Of a DNA stretch of 64,000 nucleotides, positions 26,021-35,140 are shown one piece after another (within the stretch, counting starts at the first letter, position 1; each line of letters starts with the position of its first letter). The DNA lies in assembly GCF_037327425.1 (NCBI RefSeq), contig NZ_CP147846.1:3472001-3536000 (forward strand), given 5' to 3'. The notes beneath the pieces were generated by a model. The model saw only the letters and a program-made list of their open reading frames with translations, made no database searches and was not told the origin of the DNA. The position numbers were made by a program, and so were the translations under genes. Source of the DNA: Rhodococcus sovatensis. Lineage in GTDB: Bacteria > Actinomycetota > Actinomycetes > Mycobacteriales > Mycobacteriaceae.

Positions 26021-26728
26021 TCAGAACAGGTTTCGCCGGAAGAGCCGAAACACGATTGCGATGACTAGCGCGTAAAGCAGTGCGGCCAGTGCGGCGGTGG
26101 CCACGAAGCCGCTCGAGTCGGTCGCGTCGAATGCGGCGAAAACCCAGTAGGTCGGAAGTACGGCCGGCACTCTATTCCATCCCTCGAAACTCCCCAACGC
26201 TCCCGTCGCTCCCATGGCAGCCAGAACGAAGAGCGCCTTGAAGGTGGTAAGACATTCGATCTTGTTCCTGGCGATCGATACCGCGGCGAGCAGAGCCGCC
26301 ACGCCCCCTGCAGCACAGAGCATCGAGAGCATCAGTGCCCGTATGAGACCGTAGGATCCCACGCCCGCACCGAGCACGAGTAGAAGCGAATACAGCAGGC
26401 CGAGCACCGTTGCCATCGCGACCCTGCTCCACAAGAATCGGGCCGCAGACAGCGGTAGAACCTTGAATGCCGACACAAGCCCTTGATCACGCTCGTCGAT
26501 CATGATCGACGCCATCACGAACGCAGGAAACATCCCCGCAATGACACAGAAGAGCGCCAGCAGAACGGTGGTGTACGCACTCAGCTCGGGCCACTGCCGC
26601 TGCAGCACTGGGATGCCGAATCTGAGTATCACGAGAAAAATCAGCGGCACAAGAAGCAGACCTGCTGCCGTCCGGTCCCTGATGATGGTTCTGAAGTCGT
26701 TCGACCAGATGATCTTCGTGGCGTTCAT
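26021..26728 (-). CDS. ABC-2 type transporter permease (second permease)
   Basis: This 235-aa membrane protein has six hydrophobic segments (for example LLLVPLIFLVILRFGIP and ALFCVIAGMFPAFVMASIM). The IDERDQGLVSAFKVLPLSA loop is typical of ABC-2 exporters such as the NodJ/DrrB class. ATG 26728 overlaps the upstream permease stop by ATGA, so the two are cotranslated. With the other permease and the ATPase it would form one exporter, but the ATPase gene is interrupted. The substrate is unknown. Confidence 0.85.
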   Translation of the reverse strand: MNATKIIWSNDFRTIIRDRTAAGLLLVPLIFLVILRFGIPVLQRQWPELSAYTTVLLALFCVIAGMFPAFVMASIMIDERDQGLVSAFKVLPLSAARFLWSRVAMATVLGLLYSLLLVLGAGVGSYGLIRALMLSMLCAAGGVAALLAAVSIARNKIECLTTFKALFVLAAMGATGALGSFEGWNRVPAVLPTYWVFAAFDATDSSGFVATAALAALLYALVIAIVFRLFRRNLF

Positions 26729-27465
26729 GCCGCTTTCACCGATCCCCGCACGTACGCCCTGAAAGAACGCACTGCCCAGAAGTAAGCTGCCGCAGTCGAG
26801 ATCGCCAGCAGCCCGATGGAATAGAAGGCCTCCCATGCCGGCCGCGTCTCCAGCGACCGCTCGATCAGCAGCAACGACGCCTGCGTGGGAAGGGGGTAGT
26901 ACAACGCAGATCCGCCAAGTCCGAGAAAGCCGAGCAACGGCAGGTACAGGGGCACCAGAAAGACCGGCACAACCACGAGATATTCGTTCAATGTGCGTAC
27001 TCGAACGACGGCCGCGATTCCTATGAACACGAAGAGCATCGATGTCAGAACGACCGCCGCGATCAGCGGCGCCGGTCGAAAGTCCCTGCCGTGCCCGATC
27101 ACCGTCATGGTCAGCGCACACAACACCGAAATCGCCGTTAAAGAAACAGCTTTGGCCCACACGTACAAGGCCGGCGTCAAGGGCGTCACCACGACGGCAT
27201 TCAGTGTGCCGGCGCCACGCTCGAACAACACAAGGGCACCTACGAACAGGAATCCGATCATCGTAGGGTCGGACAGGACCAGCACCACGGTCACGTCGAC
27301 GCGCCAGCCCTCCGGAATCAGTCGAAGTCCAATGCCGTACGCGACGGTGACAAGCACAGCGACCGTGACGATCTGATGCCGAAGCTGCAGGCGCAGATCC
27401 CAACCGACCGCGTTGACCAGGGTCCGTACAGCGTCTCCTCGGCTCCGCGCGACCGTCTGCGTCAT
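26725..27465 (-). CDS. ABC-2 type transporter permease (first permease)
   Basis: This 246-aa membrane protein has six hydrophobic helices; the loop LFERGAGTLNAVVVTPLTPALYVWAKA is the usual ABC-2 segment (E-R-x-x-G-T-L-x-x-x-x-x-T-P). ATG 27465 overlaps the stop of the ATPase gene by 4 bp, and its own stop overlaps the next permease in the same way, giving a tight three-gene operon. Both permeases are intact although the ATPase gene carries an amber codon. Confidence 0.85.
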   Translation of the reverse strand: MTQTVARSRGDAVRTLVNAVGWDLRLQLRHQIVTVAVLVTVAYGIGLRLIPEGWRVDVTVVLVLSDPTMIGFLFVGALVLFERGAGTLNAVVVTPLTPALYVWAKAVSLTAISVLCALTMTVIGHGRDFRPAPLIAAVVLTSMLFVFIGIAAVVRVRTLNEYLVVVPVFLVPLYLPLLGFLGLGGSALYYPLPTQASLLLIERSLETRPAWEAFYSIGLLAISTAAAYFWAVRSFRAYVRGSVKAA

Positions 27466-28328
27466 GTCAGTTTCCGCCCTGTTGCCGCAACGAACACGTC
27501 CTCGAGGGACTCCTCACGAGAGTGCACCGACATCAGTTCGCGTGTGCGCAGGAGGTCGAGAAAGGCGCCGTCTGTGCCGAGCCCGTTCAGAGGGAATTCC
27601 TTCGAAGCGAGACTGTCCCCCTCGCGGAACTCGACTACCACGGTGCGCGCCGAATCCTGCGTCCGCAATTGCCTGGGCGAGCCGGCCCGCCGAATCGTTC
27701 CGTCCACGAAAAATGCCACCTGATCACACAGTTCGTCGGCGTCGTGCATGTTGTGCGTCGTGAGAAACACGGCCTTCCCGCGCTCCCTCTGCTCCAAAAT
27801 GATGTCCTTGAGCAGCCTGGCGTTGACGGGATCCAAGCCGCTGGTGGGCTAGTCGAGGAAGAGGACCTGCGGGTCGTGGAGCAAAGCGCGAATGAAGCAC
27901 AGACGCATCTTCATACCCTTCGAGTAGTCCTCGACCCGTCTGTCGGCGTCCGCGTCGAGTCCAACCCGCGCCAGCAACTCGACAGGATCGACTGAGGAAC
28001 GGTAGAAGGACGCGAAGAACCTCAGGTTCTCGCGCGCGGTCAGTTTCATGAAGAGATTGGGCAGTTCGAACCCGACTCCGATGTGTTCGTAGTACTCCGC
28101 CCCACAGCCCGCAACGTCTTGGCCGTTGACCCGAACCTCACCATCGAAGGAGTCGAGCTGACCCGTCAAGATCTTCTGTACCGTGCTTTTGCCGGCCCCG
28201 CTCGGCCCCAAGAATCCGAAAACCTCTCCAGGACGCACGCGAAACGAAATGTCGCGCACAGTGGGCCGCGAACTACCCCGGTAGGTGTACGAAAGCCCTT
28301 CGACATCGATCAATTCCGATCCCCTCAT
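27462..28328 (-). pseudogene. ABC transporter ATPase interrupted by an amber codon at the Walker B glutamate
   Basis: Read through, this is a complete 288-residue ATPase: Walker A GPSGAGKST, the Q-loop region GVGFELPNLFMKL, signature YSKGMKMRL, Walker B LFLD followed by PTSGLD, H-loop TTHNMHD and a C-terminal regulatory tail. Between LFLD and PTSGLD stands TAG (27849-27851) where the family has GAG/GAA for the catalytic Glu, with no frameshift on either side. A single G-to-T change explains it. Translation would stop after about 160 residues, removing the H-loop and D-loop. Downstream coupling to the permeases by ATGA suggests their expression may also suffer. ATG 28328 is the start; it shares a CATG with the divergent ORF. 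A sequencing error is possible. Confidence 0.85.
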
Positions 28329-28845
28329 GTCATCGAGCCAGAGTTTGCTCCGAATCGACGACAATCACACACCTGCCCGGTCGACCCGCGCAAGGGCATT
28401 CGTCCGGACACTTCACCTTCACCTCGCCGAACTCAGCTACACGCACTTCACGGTCTCGATGGATACCGTCCGCAGAATTGCTGCGGTCACCGCGGTGAAC
28501 ATCGATGGCTCGAAGCTTCGCAACGTCAAGCGAAGCGACAATTGGCAACTCGACAACCGACTGCTGCGGAACCAGCAGGCAGGGCCGGAACTGTACGCGA
28601 AGAACGACATCGACCGAGACCACATCGTTCGGCGGATCGATCGGATCGTGAACCAGAACGTTTTCGCCCAGGAAATCCCACCGCTCGGCGCGTATCGGAC
28701 CTACCAGGTCCCGGTCGAAGACATCGCGGAGGTCACCGGGTTGACCATGCCCGATCTCGTCGACGCAGACCGCCTGACCGCCGTTCCGACAGCTCGGCCG
28801 ATTGAGTGGACCGAGCTGCACGTCGGTTCGGACCTCGTGTTCTGA
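28327..28845 (+). pseudogene. Remnant of a DNA/RNA non-specific endonuclease (NUC1 family), internally deleted
   Basis: The 172-codon ORF keeps the N-terminal core of the family (YTHFTVSMD, RRIAAVTAVNIDG, ELYAKNDIDRDHIVRRID) and the C-terminal end (FAQEIPPLGAYRTYQVPVEDIAEVTGL). The catalytic DRGH reads DRDH. The roughly 100 residues that normally lie between (the Asn metal ligand, TNAAPQ-like motif and the second half of the fold) are missing, with the two ends joined in frame. No ribosome site precedes the ATG, which shares a CATG with the divergent ABC ATPase gene, leaving no room for a promoter. I read it as a decayed gene rather than an active small nuclease. Confidence 0.7.
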
Positions 28846-28893
28846 GGTCGGGGTTTGGGATTCAGCGCGGCACCGTTGGCCGCGCACCATCGC

Positions 28894-28952
28894 GATTTAC
28901 CCCCGCGTTGTGCGCTGAAAGGTCGGTACGACGCACAACTGGGGCGTAAATC
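28894..28952. repeat. Imperfect palindrome after the nuclease remnant
   Basis: The 21-nt segments 28894-28914 (GATTTACCCCCGCGTTGTGCG) and 28932-28952 are inverted copies matching at about 17 positions around a 17-nt spacer. The element fills the 122-bp convergent gap between the remnant and ychF. It differs in sequence from the other two palindrome families in this window. Confidence 0.65.
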
Positions 28953-28967
28953 CGTCCCGGAACGTTC

Positions 28968-30047
<1,080 letters not shown>

Positions 30048-30059
30048 GGTCTATGGAGT

Positions 30060-30842
30060 CTACTTTGACGGCGCTACCAGCTCGGACAGCGCCCGTCCGG
30101 CCGCAATGCACGAGGTGCCGAGTGGAGCCAGAACGACGTGGTCCGCTCCGGCATTCTGGTGCTCCTCGACGCGTCTCGCAATGTCCTCGACGCTCCCCCA
30201 CGCGACGAGGGCGTCGACGAGTCGATCACTGAGATTGTCGACGTCGTCACTGGTGAAGCCCATGCGCAGGAAGTTCTGCCGGTACCCCGGGACGGTGGCC
30301 AAGAAGGACAGCGCTTCGCGAGCAGGCGCAGGATCCGAGCCGAGTACGACGAACTGATCTATCACCAGCGTCGCATCACCGAGTACGGCCCTGGCGTTGG
30401 CGGTGTATTCAGGCGTGACGAGCAGTGCGACGGCCCCGGCAGCCTTCGTGCGAGCCATGTCGAGCTTCTTCGGACCGAGGGCTGCCAGAAGTATCCGGTC
30501 GGCTGGAACGTCGAGTTCGTCCAGATATGCGCTCAAACCAGCGAGCGGTTTGGCTGTCTGCGGGCCACCGAGGCCGAGCACGAACCTGCCCGAGGAGTGC
30601 AGTTGCTGGTACAACTCCCCTGTCTCGGCAGGACCGTACACATCGACCGGCACGATCCCGGGCACGATGTTCGCCGACTCTGTCGCGTGGACGAGGTCGG
30701 CGAGGCGTCCGAGCCGATCGATCTGACCGCCCGCGAGCCACAGCGACGAGTATCCGAGCGATTCCAGCTCGCAGGCGTCGTCCAAGTACGAGTGGCCGAC
30801 GTCGATGGAGATGCCGATTCTGCCGAGTCCGAGTGTGTCCAT
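30060..30842 (-). CDS. LLM-class flavin/F420-dependent oxidoreductase
   Basis: This 260-aa luciferase-like TIM-barrel protein belongs to an actinobacterial subgroup annotated as F420-dependent (TIGR03620-like). Typical parts are GRIGISIDVGHSYLDDACELESLGYSSLWLAGGQ, NIVPGIVPVDVYGPAETGELYQ, RFVLGLGGPQ and AGADHVVLAPLG. At about 260 aa it is shorter than the 330-aa FGD-type enzymes. The presence of fbiC in the window fits F420 use. It lies 12 bp upstream of ychF on the same strand. Substrate unknown. Confidence 0.85.
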   Translation of the reverse strand: MDTLGLGRIGISIDVGHSYLDDACELESLGYSSLWLAGGQIDRLGRLADLVHATESANIVPGIVPVDVYGPAETGELYQQLHSSGRFVLGLGGPQTAKPLAGLSAYLDELDVPADRILLAALGPKKLDMARTKAAGAVALLVTPEYTANARAVLGDATLVIDQFVVLGSDPAPAREALSFLATVPGYRQNFLRMGFTSDDVDNLSDRLVDALVAWGSVEDIARRVEEHQNAGADHVVLAPLGTSCIAAGRALSELVAPSK

Positions 30843-30884
30843 GAGGTCGACGCTAAAACCTCGAGCGGCGTTCAGGTCAAGGCT

Positions 30885-31193
30885 CTACACCGCACTCCAG
30901 GTGCTCGTGTTGATCAGGATCGCGAAGAACACCACGTAGAAGGCGATGAGCACCACGAAGAACGCCACCCACACCCACAGCGCGATCTGACCGAGCTTCT
31001 TGGCCCGGTCCGACGCGTACTGCGCACCCTGAAAATCGCCCATGGCCCATCGCGGGTAGACGTTCGAGGAGTGGGTGAAGGCCGAGAACGCGAGCGGCCA
31101 GAAGAACAGCACCGCCGCCACTGCCCAACCCACATTGGACGGAGGCGGCGGTGGCGGCGCATACTGCTGATACTGCTGATTCGGGTCCGTCAT
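30885..31193 (-). CDS. Small dispanin/CD225-like membrane protein
   Basis: This 102-aa protein has a Gln/Tyr/Pro-rich N-terminus (QQYQQYAPPPPPP) and two hydrophobic helices (about 20-42 and 70-95). The loop between them holds the CD225-like AFTHSSNVYPRWAMGDFQGAQYASDRAKKLGQIALW. Bacterial members are thought to shape membranes or anchor partners, but this is not established. ATG 31193 is the natural start. It is followed by 42 bp and then the LLM gene on the same strand. Confidence 0.82.
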   Translation of the reverse strand: MTDPNQQYQQYAPPPPPPSNVGWAVAAVLFFWPLAFSAFTHSSNVYPRWAMGDFQGAQYASDRAKKLGQIALWVWVAFFVVLIAFYVVFFAILINTSTWSAV

Positions 31194-31213
31194 GGACGCA
31201 GCGTAATACCCAC

Positions 31214-31840
31214 TTACGCGGTTGTCCTCAGCGTCGAGGTGGCATCGGCCAAGGCGGTCACGGCGTCCCAATCCTCGTTCGCCACTACGGCGGCCGGAGT
31301 GAGCCACGAACCACCGACGCATCCGACGTTCGGCAACGCCAGGTACGCCGACGCGTTGGAGGTCGAGATTCCACCCGTCGGGCAGAAGCGTGCAGCCGGG
31401 ATCGGTGAGTGGATCGACTTCAGGAAGTTGGCGCCACCGGATGCCTCGGCTGGAAAGAACTTGAGCTCGGTGTAGCCGGCTTCGAGGAGGGCGAGCACTT
31501 CGGACACCGTTGCGGCACCCGGGAGATGCGGCAAGCCGGTATCTCTCATGGCCTTCGTCAACGCCGGGGTACAGCCCGGCGACACCAGGAACTGAGCGCC
31601 CGCGTCGGCAGCCTGCTTCGCCTGACCGGGGGTGACGATCGTGCCTGCGCCGACAAGGATCTCGGGAACTTCGGCAGCGATGCGCTCGATGGCGTCGAGC
31701 GCCACGGGAGTCCGCAGGGTCAGCTCGATGACGGGCACTCCACCCTTGACCAGTGCGCGGGCGATCGGTACAGCGTGATCGAGATCATCGATGACGACGA
31801 CGGGGATGACGGGAACGCGGTCGAGCAGAGATGCAGTCAA
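31214..31840 (-). CDS. eda: 2-keto-3-deoxy-6-phosphogluconate (KDPG) aldolase
   Basis: This 208-aa class I aldolase cleaves KDPG to pyruvate and glyceraldehyde 3-phosphate, the last Entner-Doudoroff step. The Schiff-base Lys is in ELKFFPAEASGG, the catalytic Glu in VIELTLRTP, and the phosphate-binding segment is CPTGGIS. It follows edd by 28 bp on the same strand, so the pair form an edd-eda operon. A divergent ROK regulator lies beyond edd. Full length. Confidence 0.96.
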   Translation of the reverse strand: MTASLLDRVPVIPVVVIDDLDHAVPIARALVKGGVPVIELTLRTPVALDAIERIAAEVPEILVGAGTIVTPGQAKQAADAGAQFLVSPGCTPALTKAMRDTGLPHLPGAATVSEVLALLEAGYTELKFFPAEASGGANFLKSIHSPIPAARFCPTGGISTSNASAYLALPNVGCVGGSWLTPAAVVANEDWDAVTALADATSTLRTTA

Positions 31841-31868
31841 GTTCTTACCTTTTCTATGGTCAGTGGGG

Positions 31869-33692
31869 TCAGCGCATCACGAACATCGCACCCTCGTCGG
31901 CCGGACCGACGAGCGCACGCATCCCGGAGAACAAATCACGACCGGTGCTGGACCACTCGTCCTTGTCCAGGACTTGCCCGGTGACAGGGCGGGCCTCGAA
32001 CTCGGCGAGCGGAACGTCGATCGACAGTGTGCCGTCGAGAGAGTCCAGGGTGATGATGTCACCGTCGAGAATTTTCGCGATCGGTCCCCCACTCGCAGCC
32101 TCTGGCGTGAGATGAATTGCCGCAGGTACTTTTCCGGAGGCACCGGACATCCGGCCGTCCGTGATCAGCGCGACGGAACGTCCCTTGTCCTGCAAAATTC
32201 CGAGAGCCGGGGTGAGCTTGTGCAGCTCGGGCATACCGTTGGCCTGCGGGCCCTGGTAGCGCAGTACTGCGACGAAATCGCCGTCGAGCAGTCCGGCGTC
32301 GAACGCCTCGAGGAAGTCAGCTTGGTCGTCGAACACTCGCGCTGGTCCGGTGACCACCCGATGTTCGGGAGCCAATGCGGAAGTCTTGATAACGCATTTT
32401 CCGATCGGACCGGTCAGCATCTTCAGTCCGCCGTCGGCACTGAACGGCTCGTTTGCTCCACGTAACACGCTGTTGTCGTGGCTGATTCGAGTGCCGTCCT
32501 GCCACATCACGCCGTCGCCGTCCAACTTGGGTTCCTGCGTGTATCTCTGAAGACCCGGTCCGGCAACGGTTTTGACGTCCTCGTGCAGGAGTCCCGCGTC
32601 CAGAAGTGATCCGATGACGAAACCGAGGCCACCCGCTGCGTGGAAGTGGTTGACGTCGGCCTTGCCGTTCGGATAGATCCTGGCCATCAACGGCACGACA
32701 GCGGACAGATCGGATAGATCCTGCCAGGTCAACGTGATGCCCGCGGCCCTGGCAATGGCGACGAGGTGCATCGTGTGATTGGTCGAGCCTCCGGTTGCCA
32801 GAAGCGCGACGCAGCCGTTGACGATCGACTTTACGTCGACGACTTCCCCTACCGGCGTGTAGTTCTCACCCAACGAGGTCAGGCCGGTCACGACGTGTGC
32901 GGCCTCGCGAGTCAGGGCGTCGCGCATCGCAGTTCCCGGGTTGACGAACGACGATCCCGGCAGGTGTAGGCCCATGACCTCCATGAGCAACTGATTGGAA
33001 TTCGCCGTTCCGAAGAACGTGCACGTACCGCTGCCGTGGTACGACGCGGCCTCGGCATCCAGTAGGACCTCACGGCCCACTTTGCCCTCGGCATACAGTT
33101 GGCGGGCTTTCGCCTTCTCGCCGTTGGGCAGTCCGGACGTCATCGGCCCCGCGGGCACGAACACCGCAGGCAAATGACCGAAACTCAATGCGCCGATGAG
33201 CATTCCGGGGACGATCTTGTCGCAGACCCCGAGCATGAGGGTGGCGTCGAACATGTCGTGGGACAACGCAATTGCGGTCGACATCGCGATGATGTCGCGG
33301 CTGAACAGCGAAAGTTGCATGCCATCGCGGCCCTGCGTGATGCCGTCGCACATGGCCGGGACGCCACCGGCGAACTGCGCGATGCCGCCGGCGTCGATGA
33401 CCGACTTCTTCAGCACGGCCGGATACGTCTCGAACGGCTTGTGCGCCGACAGCATGTCGTTGTAGGCGGAGACGATCGCGATATTGGGCTTGACCATTCC
33501 GCGGAGCGCTTTTTTGTCGGCTGTGCCTGAGGCAGCGAAGCCGTGGGCGATATTGGCGCAGGCGAGACGGCCACGGGCTGGCCCTTTGTCTCCTGCGGCT
33601 GCGATTCGATCGAGGTAGGCGGATCGTTCGGACTGGCTGCGGTCCGCGATGCGGTCGGTGACCTGACGCAGAACCGGGTGAAGTGTGTCCAT
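31869..33692 (-). CDS. edd: 6-phosphogluconate dehydratase
   Basis: This 607-aa IlvD/Edd-family 4Fe-4S dehydratase makes KDPG from 6-phosphogluconate. Edd-type features include ARGRLACANIAHGFAASG, NIAIVSAYNDMLSAHKPFETYP and a cluster Cys in VPAMCDGITQGRDGM; further expected cysteines are in LGVCDKIVPG and the ATGGSTNHTMHL region. ATG 33692 is favoured over ATG 33737 because GGAG stands 6 nt before it. With eda it gives a complete Entner-Doudoroff branch, which not all rhodococci have. Confidence 0.96.
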   Translation of the reverse strand: MDTLHPVLRQVTDRIADRSQSERSAYLDRIAAAGDKGPARGRLACANIAHGFAASGTADKKALRGMVKPNIAIVSAYNDMLSAHKPFETYPAVLKKSVIDAGGIAQFAGGVPAMCDGITQGRDGMQLSLFSRDIIAMSTAIALSHDMFDATLMLGVCDKIVPGMLIGALSFGHLPAVFVPAGPMTSGLPNGEKAKARQLYAEGKVGREVLLDAEAASYHGSGTCTFFGTANSNQLLMEVMGLHLPGSSFVNPGTAMRDALTREAAHVVTGLTSLGENYTPVGEVVDVKSIVNGCVALLATGGSTNHTMHLVAIARAAGITLTWQDLSDLSAVVPLMARIYPNGKADVNHFHAAGGLGFVIGSLLDAGLLHEDVKTVAGPGLQRYTQEPKLDGDGVMWQDGTRISHDNSVLRGANEPFSADGGLKMLTGPIGKCVIKTSALAPEHRVVTGPARVFDDQADFLEAFDAGLLDGDFVAVLRYQGPQANGMPELHKLTPALGILQDKGRSVALITDGRMSGASGKVPAAIHLTPEAASGGPIAKILDGDIITLDSLDGTLSIDVPLAEFEARPVTGQVLDKDEWSSTGRDLFSGMRALVGPADEGAMFVMR

Positions 33693-33733
33693 GAGTATCT
33701 CCGATGTTCGGTCTCTCATCACCCACCCTAGAG

Positions 33734-33782
33734 CCACTTACGTGGTTCGACAACTCAACTTAGGTTTTTTGAAGTTATAAGT
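33734..33782. promoter_or_regulatory. Candidate operator/promoter region between edd and the ROK regulator
   Basis: The 133-bp divergent gap contains two inverted motifs: CCACTTACGTGG (33734-33745) and AACTT-N10-AAGTT (33757-33761 / 33772-33776), in an A+T-rich context (TTAGGTTTTTTGAAGTTATAAGT). ROK repressors bind A+T-rich inverted repeats, so this is the natural site for autoregulation and control of edd-eda. Assigned by position only. Confidence 0.5.
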
Positions 33783-33825
33783 GAGGATCCTTAGGCTGTT
33801 GCCGCAAAAGTTGCTTGTTGGTTGA

Positions 33826-35016
33826 ATGGCGTATATGACCACGCCACGCCCGAGCGCGCCGCCTGCAACAGCAGGCGAAATCTTCGCGCTCGTTCGCGAC
33901 GGCGAGGCAGATACGCGCGCTGAACTCGGCAAGGTCACCGGCCTCTCACGCTCGGCGGTGGCCTCCCGCGTCGCCGCGCTCGCCAGCCTCGGGTTGATCA
34001 TCGAAACCGAGGACACACATTCGACAGGCGGACGACCGCCGGCGCGACTGTCTTTCGACGTGGACGCAGGTGTCGTACTCGCCGCCGCGATCGGCCGCAG
34101 TCGCTCACAGTTGGGCGTTTTCACCCTCGGCGGTGAATTCCTCGCGAGCGACACCGTCGACCAGGAGATCGGCGTCGGCCCGAACGAGTTGATGCCTCAG
34201 ATCACCAAGCGCCTCCAAGCATTGCTCGACGAGTCCGGCCGTGCCGGACACCGCGTCCTCGGGGTCGGTCTGTCCATCCCCGGCACCGCCGACACCGAGC
34301 GAGGCTGCAGCCTGGACTCACCGATCATGCACGGCTGGGACGGCGTGCCGCTCGCTCCGTTTTTCGCAGAGACCACGTCGGCGCCGGTCTTTCTCGACAA
34401 CGACGCCAATGCGATGGTCCTCGCGGAACGTCGAGACAACCGTGATCGATTCCAGGACGCGTTACTGGTCAAGGCCTCGACGGGCCTCGGTGCCGGAATT
34501 GTAGCGGGCGGTGCCCTGCAACGTGGATCACTCGGAGCAGCAGGAGAATTCGGACACACCAAGACTGCAGCCGCAGCAGGCGTCGCCTGCAGGTGCGGTG
34601 ACAGCGGTTGCCTGGAGGCAATCGCCGGCGGCTGGGCTTTGGTACGAACACTCCGCGAGCAAGGGCGAGACGTCGGCCACATCCGGGGCGTCGTCGACCT
34701 CGCGGTGAGCGGCGATCCCGAAGCACGTCGATTGATCCGCGACAGCGGACGCCACATCGGTGAAACACTGGCCGGGGCCGTGAACCTGCTCAACCCCGAG
34801 GTACTCATCGTCGGCGGCGACATGGCCAAGGCCTACGACATCTTCGTCGCCGGGTTACGTGAGACCGTCTACGGAAACGCGACCGCCCTCGCCACCAAAG
34901 CACTGACCATCCAAGCCACGACGCACGGCGACTTCTCAGGGGTCATCGGCAGCGCAGCAATGGTATTGGACCAGGTACTGAGCGCGCGGGCCGTCGACGA
35001 CGCCTTGGGCAGCTGA
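33826..35016 (+). CDS. ROK-family transcriptional regulator, likely of the Entner-Doudoroff genes
   Basis: This 396-aa protein has an N-terminal winged helix (TAGEIFALVRDGEADTRAELGKVTGLSRSAVASRVAAL) joined to a sugar-kinase-like ROK domain. The zinc motif CRCGDSGCLEAIAGG matches CxCGxxGCxE, and DNDANAMVLAE holds the catalytic Asp of the kinase fold. Divergent from edd-eda with the palindromic gap between, it most likely senses a sugar or a phosphorylated intermediate and represses that operon. ATG 33826 or ATG 33835 can be the start; neither has a strong ribosome site. Confidence 0.9.
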   Translation: MAYMTTPRPSAPPATAGEIFALVRDGEADTRAELGKVTGLSRSAVASRVAALASLGLIIETEDTHSTGGRPPARLSFDVDAGVVLAAAIGRSRSQLGVFTLGGEFLASDTVDQEIGVGPNELMPQITKRLQALLDESGRAGHRVLGVGLSIPGTADTERGCSLDSPIMHGWDGVPLAPFFAETTSAPVFLDNDANAMVLAERRDNRDRFQDALLVKASTGLGAGIVAGGALQRGSLGAAGEFGHTKTAAAAGVACRCGDSGCLEAIAGGWALVRTLREQGRDVGHIRGVVDLAVSGDPEARRLIRDSGRHIGETLAGAVNLLNPEVLIVGGDMAKAYDIFVAGLRETVYGNATALATKALTIQATTHGDFSGVIGSAAMVLDQVLSARAVDDALGS

Positions 35017-35100
35017 CCCACTTTTCCGCTCGGCGCAGTTTCGGAACCTTTGATCGCACGTAGGGCGAGAATGGCGTCGGGTGTCACCCCGACGGTTTAC

Positions 35101-35116
35101 AGTGATCGCTGTCACA
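35101..35116. promoter_or_regulatory. CRP/GlxR-type site upstream of cstA
   Basis: The sequence AGTGATCGCTGTCACA contains GTGA-N6-TCAC, the core of the CRP/GlxR box (TGTGA-N6-TCACA, one mismatch). It ends 24 bp before ATG 35141. cAMP-responsive control of cstA is known in enterobacteria and corynebacteria, so the site is plausible, although its closeness to the start suggests repression or a misplaced start. Confidence 0.65.
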
Positions 35117-35140
35117 TCACCGATGCTGAAAGCGGTCCCC

